Shown: in pieces, positions 47,201 to 56,274 of the stretch
Layout: every line of letters begins with the position of its first letter
How positions within the stretch are numbered: the stretch's first letter is position 1
DNA from: Alphaproteobacteria bacterium
Lineage (GTDB): Bacteria > Pseudomonadota > Alphaproteobacteria > UBA6615
Assembly (NCBI GenBank): GCA_011087645.1
Contig: JAALLF010000002.1
Coordinates: 248,001 to 312,000 of the forward strand
Direction of reading: 5' to 3'
Length of the DNA: 64,000 bases
Notes under the pieces: generated by a model
Seen by the model: only the letters and a program-made list of their open reading frames with translations
Databases searched by the model: none
What the model was told of the DNA's origin: nothing
Program-made: the position numbers and the translations under genes

Positions 47201-48859
47201 TCAGAGAAAATATGACGGGACGTTACCCTCATCCCAGCCCATGAGATCTTGCAGGCTCGGCTCTAGAATGGACCGGGAAAGTCCTTTCGCATCCCGCTCG
47301 TCGGCCACGCGCTTGAATATGGCGTTCGCCTCGGCCTTGGCCTTCTCCAAATTGTCGAACAGTTTGAGCCGATCTGCATGGGGCTGCTGGCGAACTGTTG
47401 CCAGCTTTCCTTCGGGAATCTTATACAGGCGTGCGCCGAGATCGACTTCCCAGACCACATAGTGGGTTTGTTCTTCGGCTTTCTCGGCCGGTTCTACCGT
47501 TTCAGGTTGGTCGCGCGTATTCTCGAAGGCCTCGAGGGTGGATTGCGTTTTAGCCGGCTTGGCGGGCCGCTGAAATTTTGGTTTCAGGTTTGGTTTCACG
47601 TCCCAGCCCGCGGTTCGATTGGCGGGTGGTTCCGGGGCGGGCTGCGGCGGAATGGCTAAATATTCCTCAAGCTGGCTGTCCAAACTCTCTTCCGGTGTCG
47701 CTTCCGTTTCGGCGTCGGTCGTCGGCAACGTGCTGACCAGCCGAAGGGTGAGAGGTTCCTCGGATGCAGCGGTCTGTTCGATGGCGCTAGACGCCTGGGC
47801 CTCGGCGTCGTCGTTGATATCGGGGTTTTCCGTGCGATTGCTGACAAACGGGCCACTCGATTTCGGTGCGGGTTGTTCGGCTTTCTCGATCTCATTCCCG
47901 GTGGCGATCACCGACACGCGGATCTTGCCGTCGAGCGTATCGCTGAAGGCCGACCCGAAGATGATGTTGGCGTCGGGGTCGACCTCTTCGCGGATCCGGT
48001 TGGCCGCCTCATCGACTTCCATCAGCATGAGATCCAATCCACCGGTGATGTTGATGAGAACGCTGCGCGCGCCCTTCATCGAAATATCGTCGAGCAATGG
48101 GTTGGAGATTGCTGCCTGGGCGGCGGCCAGCGCCCGGTCTTCGCCTTCAGCCTCGCCGGTCCCCATCACGGCTTTGCCCATGCCGGCCATGATCGAGCGC
48201 ACATCGGCGAAATCGAGATTGACCAGACCCGGCAGAACCATCAGATCGGTCACCCCGCGCACGCCGGAATGAAGCACCTCGTCGGCCATTTTGAAGGCGT
48301 CGGCGAGGGTCGTTTTATCGTCGGCGATGCGAAACAGATTTTGGTTGGGGATGACGATCAGTGTGTCGACATATTTGGTCAGCTCGGCAATTCCGGCTTC
48401 CGCCTGGCGCATCCGGCGGGCGCCTTCAAATTCAAACGGCTTTGAGACCACGCCCACCGTGAGCACGCCTTGTTCGCGCGCTGCCTGGGCGATGACCGGC
48501 GCCGCGCCTGTGCCGGTGCCGCCGCCCATGCCGGCGGTAATGAAGGCCATGTTGGCGCCCTGGAGCGCGCCGACAATCGCTTCGTTGGCTTCCTCCGCCG
48601 CCGCCTGTCCAATTTCCGGGCGCGCGCCAGCGCCCAAACCTTTGGTGAGGTTCGCGCCGAGTTGGAGCTGGCTTTCGCACAAGGATTGTTCCAGGGCTTG
48701 TGCGTCGGTGTTGGCCGCGAGGAATTCGACGCCTTCCAGATCGGCGCGAATCATATTGTTGATGGCATTGCCGCCGGCTCCGCCGACACCAATCACCGAG
48801 ATGCGCGGCGTCGGTACCCGATCAATTGGCGCACCAAAGTTGCTGTTTTCGTCCGTCAT
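47201..48859 (-). CDS. ftsZ: Cell division protein FtsZ with unusual C-terminal tail
   Basis: FtsZ is the tubulin-like GTPase that forms the division ring. The GTPase core (about 15-335) is canonical: [25 protein letters not shown], and the GTP-binding GGGTGTG at 112-118. After a Pro/Glu-rich linker (about 340-464) comes an 88-residue segment (465-552) that looks folded, starting [17 protein letters not shown]. It ends NVPSYFL, a variant of the usual IPAFLRRQ partner-binding peptide with no basic tail. The gene stands alone; no ftsQ, ftsA or lpxC is nearby, so it may be a second FtsZ or a relocated one. A GANTC site lies 46 bases upstream. Confidence 0.92.
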   Translation of the reverse strand: MTDENSNFGAPIDRVPTPRISVIGVGGAGGNAINNMIRADLEGVEFLAANTDAQALEQSLCESQLQLGANLTKGLGAGARPEIGQAAAEEANEAIVGALQGANMAFITAGMGGGTGTGAAPVIAQAAREQGVLTVGVVSKPFEFEGARRMRQAEAGIAELTKYVDTLIVIPNQNLFRIADDKTTLADAFKMADEVLHSGVRGVTDLMVLPGLVNLDFADVRSIMAGMGKAVMGTGEAEGEDRALAAAQAAISNPLLDDISMKGARSVLINITGGLDLMLMEVDEAANRIREEVDPDANIIFGSAFSDTLDGKIRVSVIATGNEIEKAEQPAPKSSGPFVSNRTENPDINDDAEAQASSAIEQTAASEEPLTLRLVSTLPTTDAETEATPEESLDSQLEEYLAIPPQPAPEPPANRTAGWDVKPNLKPKFQRPAKPAKTQSTLEAFENTRDQPETVEPAEKAEEQTHYVVWEVDLGARLYKIPEGKLATVRQQPHADRLKLFDNLEKAKAEANAIFKRVADERDAKGLSRSILEPSLQDLMGWDEGNVPSYFL

Positions 48860-48904
48860 GACACTCTCCCTGACCGTGGTGGCTATGTCCGCGCGATAGG
48901 GCGG

Positions 48905-48909
48905 GATTC
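48905..48909. promoter_or_regulatory. GANTC site upstream of ftsZ
   Basis: GATTC at 48905-48909 is a CcrM-type methylation site 46 bases before the ftsZ start. In Caulobacter, ftsZ transcription depends on GANTC methylation, so its position is suggestive. A single five-base site can occur by chance. The gap 48860-49107 to dciA holds no gene. Confidence 0.35.
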
Positions 48910-49107
48910 CACCGGCCTCTTTCGGGCCGTTCGGTCACTCACTTTTTGATCTCCCCAATCTCGGCGAATACACTTCAGCAGGTTAATTCCGCAATTATGG
49001 GTATCTTTTTTGGGCCATTCGCCAGGCTCCAGGTCTTCTTTTCAACCCAGCGCCCAGCATGCACGTTTTGGTTTCGCGGCGCAAAAAATACTTGGGTCAG
49101 TGTTGAA

Positions 49108-49605
49108 TTAATTTTGGCGTTGCTTGCGACCAAGGATACCGCGTCCCAGGGCATCCAGCGCCCGGCGCAGATCTTCATCGGCGACCTCGTCCAGTTGCGC
49201 GGACAGCGCGGCGGCGTCTTCGTCGGACGGCGGTGGGGTCGCTTTGCGCGCCGCCGGTTTGCGCACGGTGATCGGGCCCTGTTGTAGAGTGATACGGGCG
49301 ATCGCTTGGTAGCCGAAATAACCGTTGATACGTTCGATGACTTGCGGCTGCATATGCTGGAGTTCGAGCGCCAAGGCGCCGCTGACGCGAATATGCAGGG
49401 TGCCGCCAGTGCCATCGGCGCCACGGGCGATGCGTAGGGGTACACATTCGGTCGCCAACGCGGCGCCGATAATGTCGGGCCAATCCGATATCAGCGCCGC
49501 CTCGGCCAATCCACGTTTCTTGCGGATCGGGCCGGTGATGCGGTCGGCTTCGACGGCGACGGCTCGCAGGCTTTTAGCTCGGCGCGGTGGTGGGGCAGGC
49601 GGCAT
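49108..49605 (-). CDS. DciA-like DUF721 protein
   Basis: The 165-residue protein contains the DUF721 pattern: SDWPDIIGAALATECVPLRIARG (about 40-62) and GGTLHIRVSGALALELQHMQPQVIERINGYFGYQAIARI, a KH-like fold. DciA proteins load the replicative helicase in bacteria that lack DnaC-type loaders. The N-terminal 30 residues are basic and Pro/Ala-rich. It starts head-to-head with mutY, with which it shares a promoter region. mutY-DUF721-dsbA-smc is a common alphaproteobacterial block, here interrupted on the downstream side by ftsZ, lemA and DUF2207. Confidence 0.88.
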   Translation of the reverse strand: MPPAPPPRRAKSLRAVAVEADRITGPIRKKRGLAEAALISDWPDIIGAALATECVPLRIARGADGTGGTLHIRVSGALALELQHMQPQVIERINGYFGYQAIARITLQQGPITVRKPAARKATPPPSDEDAAALSAQLDEVADEDLRRALDALGRGILGRKQRQN

Positions 49606-49699
49606 GGCAAATGGTCTTACCGAAAATGGCGTTGGGACATATGTTAGGGCGGCGTCGGGTCGCGAACAACCGCGGCCGCCCGGTGACAGGTGGAGAAAA

Positions 49700-50752
49700 T
49701 TGGCGAAACCCCGTGCGACAGATCTGCTCGATTGGTATGACCGGCATGCTCGCCGGCTGCCCTGGCGCGCGCCGCCGGTGCAAGGCCGGCGCGGAACAGC
49801 GCCCGACCCTTACCGGATTTGGCTCAGTGAGGTCATGCTGCAGCAAACCACCGTTGTCACGGTCGGTCCTTATTTCAAAGCGTTTCTCGAGCGCTGGCCG
49901 ACGGTTGCCGATTTGGCCGCAGCCGATCTCGATGCGGTGCTGCACGCCTGGGCCGGCTTGGGCTATTACGCCCGCGCCCGCAACCTCCATAAATGCGCCC
50001 GTGTGGTGACCGACGTGCATGGTGGCGTTTTCCCCGATACGGTGGAAGGATTGCGCGCGTTGCCGGGCATCGGGCCCTATACCGCGGCGGCGATCGCCGC
50101 AATCGCCTTCGACCGGCCGGCGACCGTGGTCGATGGCAATGTCGAGCGGGTGATGGCCCGGCTGTTCGCGGTGGAGGAAAACCTGCCGGCCGCGAAGCCC
50201 CGATTGCATGTGTTGGCTGAAGGGCTGACCCCGCAATCGCGGCCCGGCGATTATGCCCAGGCGGTGATGGATCTGGGCGCCACCGTGTGCACCCCCCGCT
50301 CGCCGAAATGTTTGATGTGTCCGTGGCAAGCGGATTGCTGCGCACAGGCGCTCGGCATCGCTGAGACGCTGCCCCGGCGCGCGCCGAAGGCGGAACGGCC
50401 CCTGCGCCGGGGGCTGGTGTTCTGGACGGCGCGCAGCGACGGCGCGGTCTTGCTGCGCCGCCGGCCGGAGCGTGGGCTGCTCGGCGGTATGATGGAAGTG
50501 CCCTCCAGCGATTGGGCGGCGCGCGAACCTGCGGATATAGCCTGCGCGCCGGTCTCCGCCGACTGGCGCGAGCTGCCCGGCCAGGTCAGCCATGGCTTCA
50601 CTCACTTTCAGTTGGAATTGAACGTTTTGGCGGCGCGGGTGCGCAAAAACGCCAAAGCCGAGGGTGTGTGGATTATGCCCGAGACATTCGGCGATCACGC
50701 ACTGCCGACATTGACCAAGAAAGTGGTGCGCCACGCCATGGCGCATGTTTGA
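49700..50752 (+). CDS. mutY: A/G-specific adenine DNA glycosylase
   Basis: MutY removes adenine opposite 8-oxoguanine. The protein of about 350 residues has the glycosylase Glu in SEVMLQQTTVVTVGPYF, the helix-hairpin-helix LPGIGPYTAAAIAAIAF, catalytic Asp in VVDGNVERVMARLF, the [4Fe-4S] Cys set CTPRSPKCLMCPWQADCCAQ and a C-terminal NUDIX-like 8-oxoG domain. I chose TTG at 49700, preceded by GGTGGAG, as it gives the standard N-terminus DLLDWYDRHARRLPWR. An ATG at 49604 adds 32 residues and would overlap the start of dciA. Its divergent pairing with dciA is conserved in part of the class. Confidence 0.9.
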   Translation: MAKPRATDLLDWYDRHARRLPWRAPPVQGRRGTAPDPYRIWLSEVMLQQTTVVTVGPYFKAFLERWPTVADLAAADLDAVLHAWAGLGYYARARNLHKCARVVTDVHGGVFPDTVEGLRALPGIGPYTAAAIAAIAFDRPATVVDGNVERVMARLFAVEENLPAAKPRLHVLAEGLTPQSRPGDYAQAVMDLGATVCTPRSPKCLMCPWQADCCAQALGIAETLPRRAPKAERPLRRGLVFWTARSDGAVLLRRRPERGLLGGMMEVPSSDWAAREPADIACAPVSADWRELPGQVSHGFTHFQLELNVLAARVRKNAKAEGVWIMPETFGDHALPTLTKKVVRHAMAHV

Positions 50753-50775
50753 TTAGGTAAGCGCGAAGCTCAGCA

Positions 50776-50877
50776 CCTCACCCTGAGCACTTCACTCTGA
50801 GCCCCTCATCCTGAGCTTGTCGAAGGACGAGGGGCGGAGTGTGCTGGACCACATCCTTCGACGAGCTCAGGATGAGG
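50776..50877. repeat. Palindromic intergenic repeat (CCTGAGCTTGTCGAAGG type)
   Basis: Left arm 50804-50828 and right arm 50853-50877 match in 23 of 25 positions around a 24-base loop, and the sequence reads CATCCTGAGCTTGTCGAAGG at its core. Two partial iterations, CACCCTGAGC (50779-50788) and CACTCTGAGC (50793-50802), stand before it. This is the well-known family of dispersed palindromes seen in alphaproteobacterial intergenic DNA. It lies between the convergent mutY and amidohydrolase genes and could also act as a bidirectional terminator or mRNA stabiliser. Confidence 0.85.
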
Positions 50878-50891
50878 AAATTTTTGTTGGC

Positions 50892-51704
50892 TCACTCCAA
50901 ATGCCAACCGAGCCAGTCGCAGATGGCGCCGCCCATGATTAGCGTCCTGTCGGCGTCGGACAGCCAGTCGAGCTGCTCGCTGACCAGGGTTATGCATTCG
51001 GCGTAAGTGCAGGTCAGCCGGGTAACGTCGGACCCCCAGAACATGCGCGCCGGGCCAAAGGCGTCGTAGATCTGGCGGATGTAGGGGTGCAGGCCGGGAT
51101 AGGGGTAGGGTTCGGTCGAATAGCAGGGCAGCGAGGTCGCCTTGACCACCACATTAGGAAATTTGGCGAGCGGCAGCAGGATCGGCAAATCGGCGAACGC
51201 CGCGTCGTCGCTGGCGCCGCGCACTAGTCCCAGATGATCGACGCACAGGCGCAGATTGGGGTGCCGTTCGGCGATTTTCGCGACTTCCGGCAGATAGCCG
51301 GAGATCATCACCATCACCGGAATGCCCGCGTGCGCCGCGCCAGCCCACAACCATTCAAGGCTGCCATTGGTCAGCCATTCGAATTCTTCCGGCTTTGAGA
51401 AAGTGAAGCGCAGGCCCAGCATGCCGGGCTGGTTGTTCCAATCGTCGAGCAGTGTCCGGCTGGCCGGCTCGTCGAGGGACAGCCGGCCGAGCACCGCCAG
51501 GCGGTCAGGGTGTTCGTTCGCGGCTTCGAGCGCCAGATCGTTGGTGTCGCCCATCCACATCGGCGGCACGATGACGGCGCGGTCGACACTGGCGTCATCC
51601 ATCTCTTGCAACAGGTCGTTCTTGGTGTAGGCGGGAATCTGCCGGTGCCAGGGATTGGGCGTTCCGGCGTTCCAAAGATGGACTTGTGAATCGACAATCA
51701 ACAT
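50892..51704 (-). CDS. Amidohydrolase-family (COG3618-like) hydrolase
   Basis: The protein is about 270 residues from the ATG at 51704, which has GAGAGGGG upstream. It opens MLIVDSQVHLWNAG, the N-terminal metal-binding strand of amidohydrolase_2 (PF04909) proteins with D-x-x-x-H-x-W. LRLCVDHLGL near residue 160 and ARMFWGSDVTR near 218 hold further ligand positions (His and Asp). The family contains lactonases, decarboxylases such as ACMSD and 2-pyrone-4,6-dicarboxylate hydrolases. The substrate is not clear. It stands between ccrM and mutY; such single metabolic genes vary between genomes at this spot. The ORF track extension to 51740 is not supported. Confidence 0.85.
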   Translation of the reverse strand: MLIVDSQVHLWNAGTPNPWHRQIPAYTKNDLLQEMDDASVDRAVIVPPMWMGDTNDLALEAANEHPDRLAVLGRLSLDEPASRTLLDDWNNQPGMLGLRFTFSKPEEFEWLTNGSLEWLWAGAAHAGIPVMVMISGYLPEVAKIAERHPNLRLCVDHLGLVRGASDDAAFADLPILLPLAKFPNVVVKATSLPCYSTEPYPYPGLHPYIRQIYDAFGPARMFWGSDVTRLTCTYAECITLVSEQLDWLSDADRTLIMGGAICDWLGWHLE

Positions 51705-51775
51705 GGCGGCCCCCTCTCGTCCGAGAGACTCTAGCAGCACCCGGTCGGTTGCCCAAAATGAGGAACGGAGATTGT

Positions 51776-52956
<1,181 letters not shown>

Positions 52957-52962
52957 AGCGTT

Positions 52963-53598
52963 TTAACGAGATGTAGCGGTCTCGGGGGCAAATTTTTTGA
53001 TCGGCGCGAAACTTTTGCGGTGGTGGACGGTGGCGCCGAGCCGCGCCAAGGCATCCTGGTGCTCGCGGGTGCCGTAACCGACATTGCGTTCCCAACCATA
53101 GCCGGGACAGTCTCGCGCCAGGTCCGCCATCAACCGGTCGCGGCTGACCTTGGCGTAGATTGAGGCGGCGGCGATGGACAATACCAAGCCATCGCCCTTG
53201 ACGATGGCTTCGGCCGGGCAGGGCATATCGGGGACTCGATTGCCGTCGACCAGCACCGAATCCGGCGTGACGGGTAAGGCGGTGACCGCGCGCTGCATGG
53301 CCAGCATGGTCGCGCCGAGAATATTGAGCGCGTCGATTTCCGCGGGCTCGGCGCGGCCGAGCGCCAGCCACGCATCACCGCGATCGTGGGCGCGCGTTAA
53401 CGCGTCGAAATATTGCTCGCGGGTCGTTTTGCTGATCGTCTTGGAATCGTCGAGGCCGGCCAATTCGGGCGTTGCCGCGGCGCGCGCGCTTAAAATTGCC
53501 GCGGCGGCGAAAACCGGCCCGGCCCAGGCGCCCCGGCCCACTTCGTCGATACCGGCAACATGGCCGCTGGCGGCGGCTTCGCGAGAATAGTCCGGCAC
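52963..53598 (-). CDS. rnhB: Ribonuclease HII
   Basis: RNase HII removes single ribonucleotides and RNA primers from DNA. The 211-residue protein has the N-terminal GIDEVGRGAWAGPVFAAAAIL with the first two catalytic acids, then LDDSKTISKTTREQYFDAL and VLVDGNRVP with the third acid. AASIYAKVSRDRLMADLAR carries the fourth conserved region. The start is GTG at 53598, one base after the antiporter stop, so the two are coupled. It leads directly into ccrM. Confidence 0.95.
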   Translation of the reverse strand: MPDYSREAAASGHVAGIDEVGRGAWAGPVFAAAAILSARAAATPELAGLDDSKTISKTTREQYFDALTRAHDRGDAWLALGRAEPAEIDALNILGATMLAMQRAVTALPVTPDSVLVDGNRVPDMPCPAEAIVKGDGLVLSIAAASIYAKVSRDRLMADLARDCPGYGWERNVGYGTREHQDALARLGATVHHRKSFAPIKKFAPETATSR

Positions 53599-53599
53599 G

Positions 53600-54964
53600 T
53601 CAGTCGTCGGCCGCCGGATGGTTCCGCGTATCCTCGATCCGTGGTGGGATCCGCGGTTCGATAGGGACCCTGTCTTTTCTTATGCGTCGTCCGATCGCGC
53701 TACCGGCATTGCGCGCCAGACGGGCGACCAAGGCGCCGCCACCGGAAATGCGGTCGGCCTCGCGGCCAAAGGCGATGCGGAAGACGTAGCGCACCGAGAC
53801 CCGCTGGAACGTGGCGACACGGTGGAGACGTCGCGCCGCACCCATCCACAGGGGCGATACGGCCAGGGAGAGGGCGGTGACTGTAATGATGATGCGGAAT
53901 TCGTCGATGGAAATGACCTCTCGGCTCAGACCTATGCTGCCCAGCAGGAACGAGAATTCACCGACTTGCGACAGCACCAGGGCGGTCAGCAGGGCCTGCG
54001 CCCAGGGCAGGCGAAGGGCGGCGAACACCGCCAAATTGACCAAGGTTTTGCCGACGGTGGCGATCAACAGCATGACGATGACCAGACCCAAATTGGCCCA
54101 GACCAAGGACAGGTCGATCAACAGTCCGATGGAGAGGAAAAACACCATCATCAGGATGGATTGGATCGGCATCACCGTATTGAGCATGCCGACGCGCAAA
54201 TTGCTGTTGCCGATGGTCAGCCCGGCCAGGAAGGCGCCATAGGCCGGAGACAGGCCAAGCAGTCCTGAGACCGTCGCCGCGCCGAAGCAGCAGACCAGGC
54301 CGAGCAGGGGTGTCAAATCGGCGTGGTCGGCGATGATGGCGGGCAGCGGCAGATTGACCCGGTGTCGCCGGCTGAGGAAGTAAATTAGGGCCAGCAACAG
54401 GCCGATGGACAAAACAATGCGCGCCACCGCGGTAAAACTAAACTCGCCCAGCACCGCGATGTCGAGCAGCAAAATCATCGGCACGATCGCTAAATCCTGG
54501 GCGATCAGAATACCGACGGCGATCCGCCCGGTGCGGGTCCGCAATTCGCCGATATCTTCGAGAATCTTGACCGCGACGGCGGTGCTGGAGAGCGCCAGAA
54601 CGAAGGCCAGCAGCAGAATGGCGGCGGTCGGCCAGCCCATCACCTGACCGATAAACCAGGTCACGAACAGCGCCCCGGCGGTCTGCAACGCCACGGTCGC
54701 CAAGGCGATGCGCCATATCCGGCGGAACGCGCGTAGGCTTAGTTCCATGCCGATGACGAACAACAGCAACAACACGCCCAGATCGGCCAGCAGTGCGATA
54801 TTCTCTTCGTTGCTGACCAGGGCGAACCCGGCTGGGCCCAATACCACGCCGGCCAGGATGTAGCCGATGACCGCGGGTTGGCGTAGCCGTGTAAAGATGA
54901 CCCCGCACGACAACGCCACCAGAATGACGACGGCCAGCGGGATCAACTGTTCGTGGGCGAGCAT
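53600..54964 (-). CDS. CPA2-family cation:proton antiporter (KefB/RosB-like)
   Basis: The 454-residue inner-membrane protein has about 12-13 hydrophobic helices. LRQPAVIGYILAGVVLGPAGF near residue 28 is the CPA2 first-helix signature and FVLALSSTAVAVKILEDIGE carries the conserved ion-binding region. No TrkA-N nucleotide-binding domain follows; the C-terminus ends in a short, Arg-rich tail, so it lacks the cytosolic ligand-gated part of classic KefB. It is the first gene of the antiporter-rnhB-ccrM run. Ion specificity (K+ or Na+) is not evident. Confidence 0.9.
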   Translation of the reverse strand: MLAHEQLIPLAVVILVALSCGVIFTRLRQPAVIGYILAGVVLGPAGFALVSNEENIALLADLGVLLLLFVIGMELSLRAFRRIWRIALATVALQTAGALFVTWFIGQVMGWPTAAILLLAFVLALSSTAVAVKILEDIGELRTRTGRIAVGILIAQDLAIVPMILLLDIAVLGEFSFTAVARIVLSIGLLLALIYFLSRRHRVNLPLPAIIADHADLTPLLGLVCCFGAATVSGLLGLSPAYGAFLAGLTIGNSNLRVGMLNTVMPIQSILMMVFFLSIGLLIDLSLVWANLGLVIVMLLIATVGKTLVNLAVFAALRLPWAQALLTALVLSQVGEFSFLLGSIGLSREVISIDEFRIIITVTALSLAVSPLWMGAARRLHRVATFQRVSVRYVFRIAFGREADRISGGGALVARLARNAGSAIGRRIRKDRVPIEPRIPPRIEDTRNHPAADD

Positions 54965-55016
54965 GACGGACCTAAACTACCACAGGTCCCTATAACCGTA
55001 CCTTAATCAGTCGTCA

Positions 55017-56198
55017 CTAATTCGAAAATAACTGCAATTGCTCGTTTTGTGTCTTTGCTTGCGGGGGAACTCGAAACTGCCCACTGTCGAGGCGCCGGGA
55101 ATCGACGCTGTTGGTATCGATATTGAGCCCGTTCTGGCGGCAGGCGAGCCGGAACCGGGTGGCCAACAGCTCGGCATGACGACCATTGCCGCGCATACGC
55201 GAGCCGAATTCGCTACGGTAAAGTTCGCCACCGCGGAATTCCCGCAGGCGTTTGAGAACCCGTTGTTCCCGGTCGGGCACATGCTCGGCTAGCCATTCCT
55301 GGAACAGCTCTTTCAACTCCAGCGGCAATCGCAGCACGATATAGCCAGCCCGCTTCGCGCCGGCTTGACGCGCGCGAATGAGAATGGCCTCAAGCTCATG
55401 ATCGGTCAGCGCCGGTATCACCGGCGCCACCATGACGCCGGTCGGTATATCGGCCCGCGCGAGCTCGGTGAGGGTCGCCAAACGGCGTTCCGGCGGTGCG
55501 GCGCGGGGCTCCATGGCGCGGGCCAGCTTTTGATCCAGGGTGGTCACCGACACCGAGACGCTGGCCAATCCCTTGGCCGCCATCGGTCCCAGAATATCGA
55601 TGTCGCGGCACACTAGATGGCTCTTGGTGACGATCGATACGGGATGATCGTGCTCGGCAAGCACCTCTAATATCTGGCGGGTAATTTGCAGCCGCCGCTC
55701 GATCGGTTGGTAGGGATCGGTGTTCGTGCCCATGGCGATGGTGCGCGGTTGGTAGCGCGGCGAGGCGAGTTCGCGCCGGAGAATTTCCGCCGCGTCCGGT
55801 TTGGCAAATAATTTGGTTTCGAAATCGAGGCCCGGCGATAAGCCGAGCCAGGCATGGGTCGGTCGGGCAAAACAATAGATGCAGCCATGTTCGCAACCGC
55901 GATAGGGGTTAATCGAGCGGTCGAACCCGATATCCGGCGACTGGTTACGGGCGATCACTGTGCGGCTGGTATCGCGCAGCACTTGGGTGTCGAGGCGCGG
56001 CGGATCGGCTGCGAGATCGTCGGCGTTGGTCCAACCATCGTCGATGTGTTCGCTATGCAGACGTTCGAACCGACCTTCCCGGTTAGAGATCGCACCCCGG
56101 CTTTTGCGCTTGCGCGCCGGTAACACGTCATAGGGCGGATGGCCTACGCCGGCATAGTCCTTATCGGCGGATTGTCTGACTGTCGTCGTCGATCTCAT
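55017..56198 (-). CDS. Radical SAM protein of the PA0069/SplB-like family
   Basis: This 393-residue protein has the radical SAM cluster motif CEHGCIYC (Cys102, Cys106, Cys109) in INPYRGCEHGCIYCFARP. AMGTNTDPYQPIERRLQITR and VSVSVTTLDQKLARAMEPRAAPP are hallmarks of the PA0069 group, related to spore photoproduct lyase (COG1533). The biological reaction is not known. A LexA-type box 25 bases upstream suggests DNA-damage induction, which fits the distant SplB relationship. N-terminal residues 20-50 are basic. It is a single-gene unit; a 76-base gap separates it from the phosphotransferase operon. Confidence 0.9.
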   Translation of the reverse strand: MRSTTTVRQSADKDYAGVGHPPYDVLPARKRKSRGAISNREGRFERLHSEHIDDGWTNADDLAADPPRLDTQVLRDTSRTVIARNQSPDIGFDRSINPYRGCEHGCIYCFARPTHAWLGLSPGLDFETKLFAKPDAAEILRRELASPRYQPRTIAMGTNTDPYQPIERRLQITRQILEVLAEHDHPVSIVTKSHLVCRDIDILGPMAAKGLASVSVSVTTLDQKLARAMEPRAAPPERRLATLTELARADIPTGVMVAPVIPALTDHELEAILIRARQAGAKRAGYIVLRLPLELKELFQEWLAEHVPDREQRVLKRLREFRGGELYRSEFGSRMRGNGRHAELLATRFRLACRQNGLNIDTNSVDSRRLDSGQFRVPPQAKTQNEQLQLFSN

Positions 56199-56222
56199 AG
56201 ACGAAAGCTACCAGAACAGAAA

Positions 56223-56237
56223 GAACATAACAAGAAC
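56223..56237 (-). promoter_or_regulatory. Alphaproteobacterial LexA-type box (GTTC-N7-GTTC)
   Basis: On the plus strand GAAC (56223-56226), seven bases, then GAAC (56234-56237); read with the gene it is GTTC-N7-GTTC, the SOS box of alphaproteobacteria. A third GAAC at 56214-56217 stands five bases away. The box is 25-39 bases before the radical SAM start, a position that would overlap its promoter. Confidence 0.6.
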
Positions 56238-56274
56238 ATTCATATGTTACGAAATAGCAGGAGTTGACCGGCGC

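Noticed and set aside
49574..50746. 390-residue minus-strand frame opposite mutY
   Set aside because: Shadow of mutY; no domain, no ribosome site and implausible Arg/His/Pro composition.
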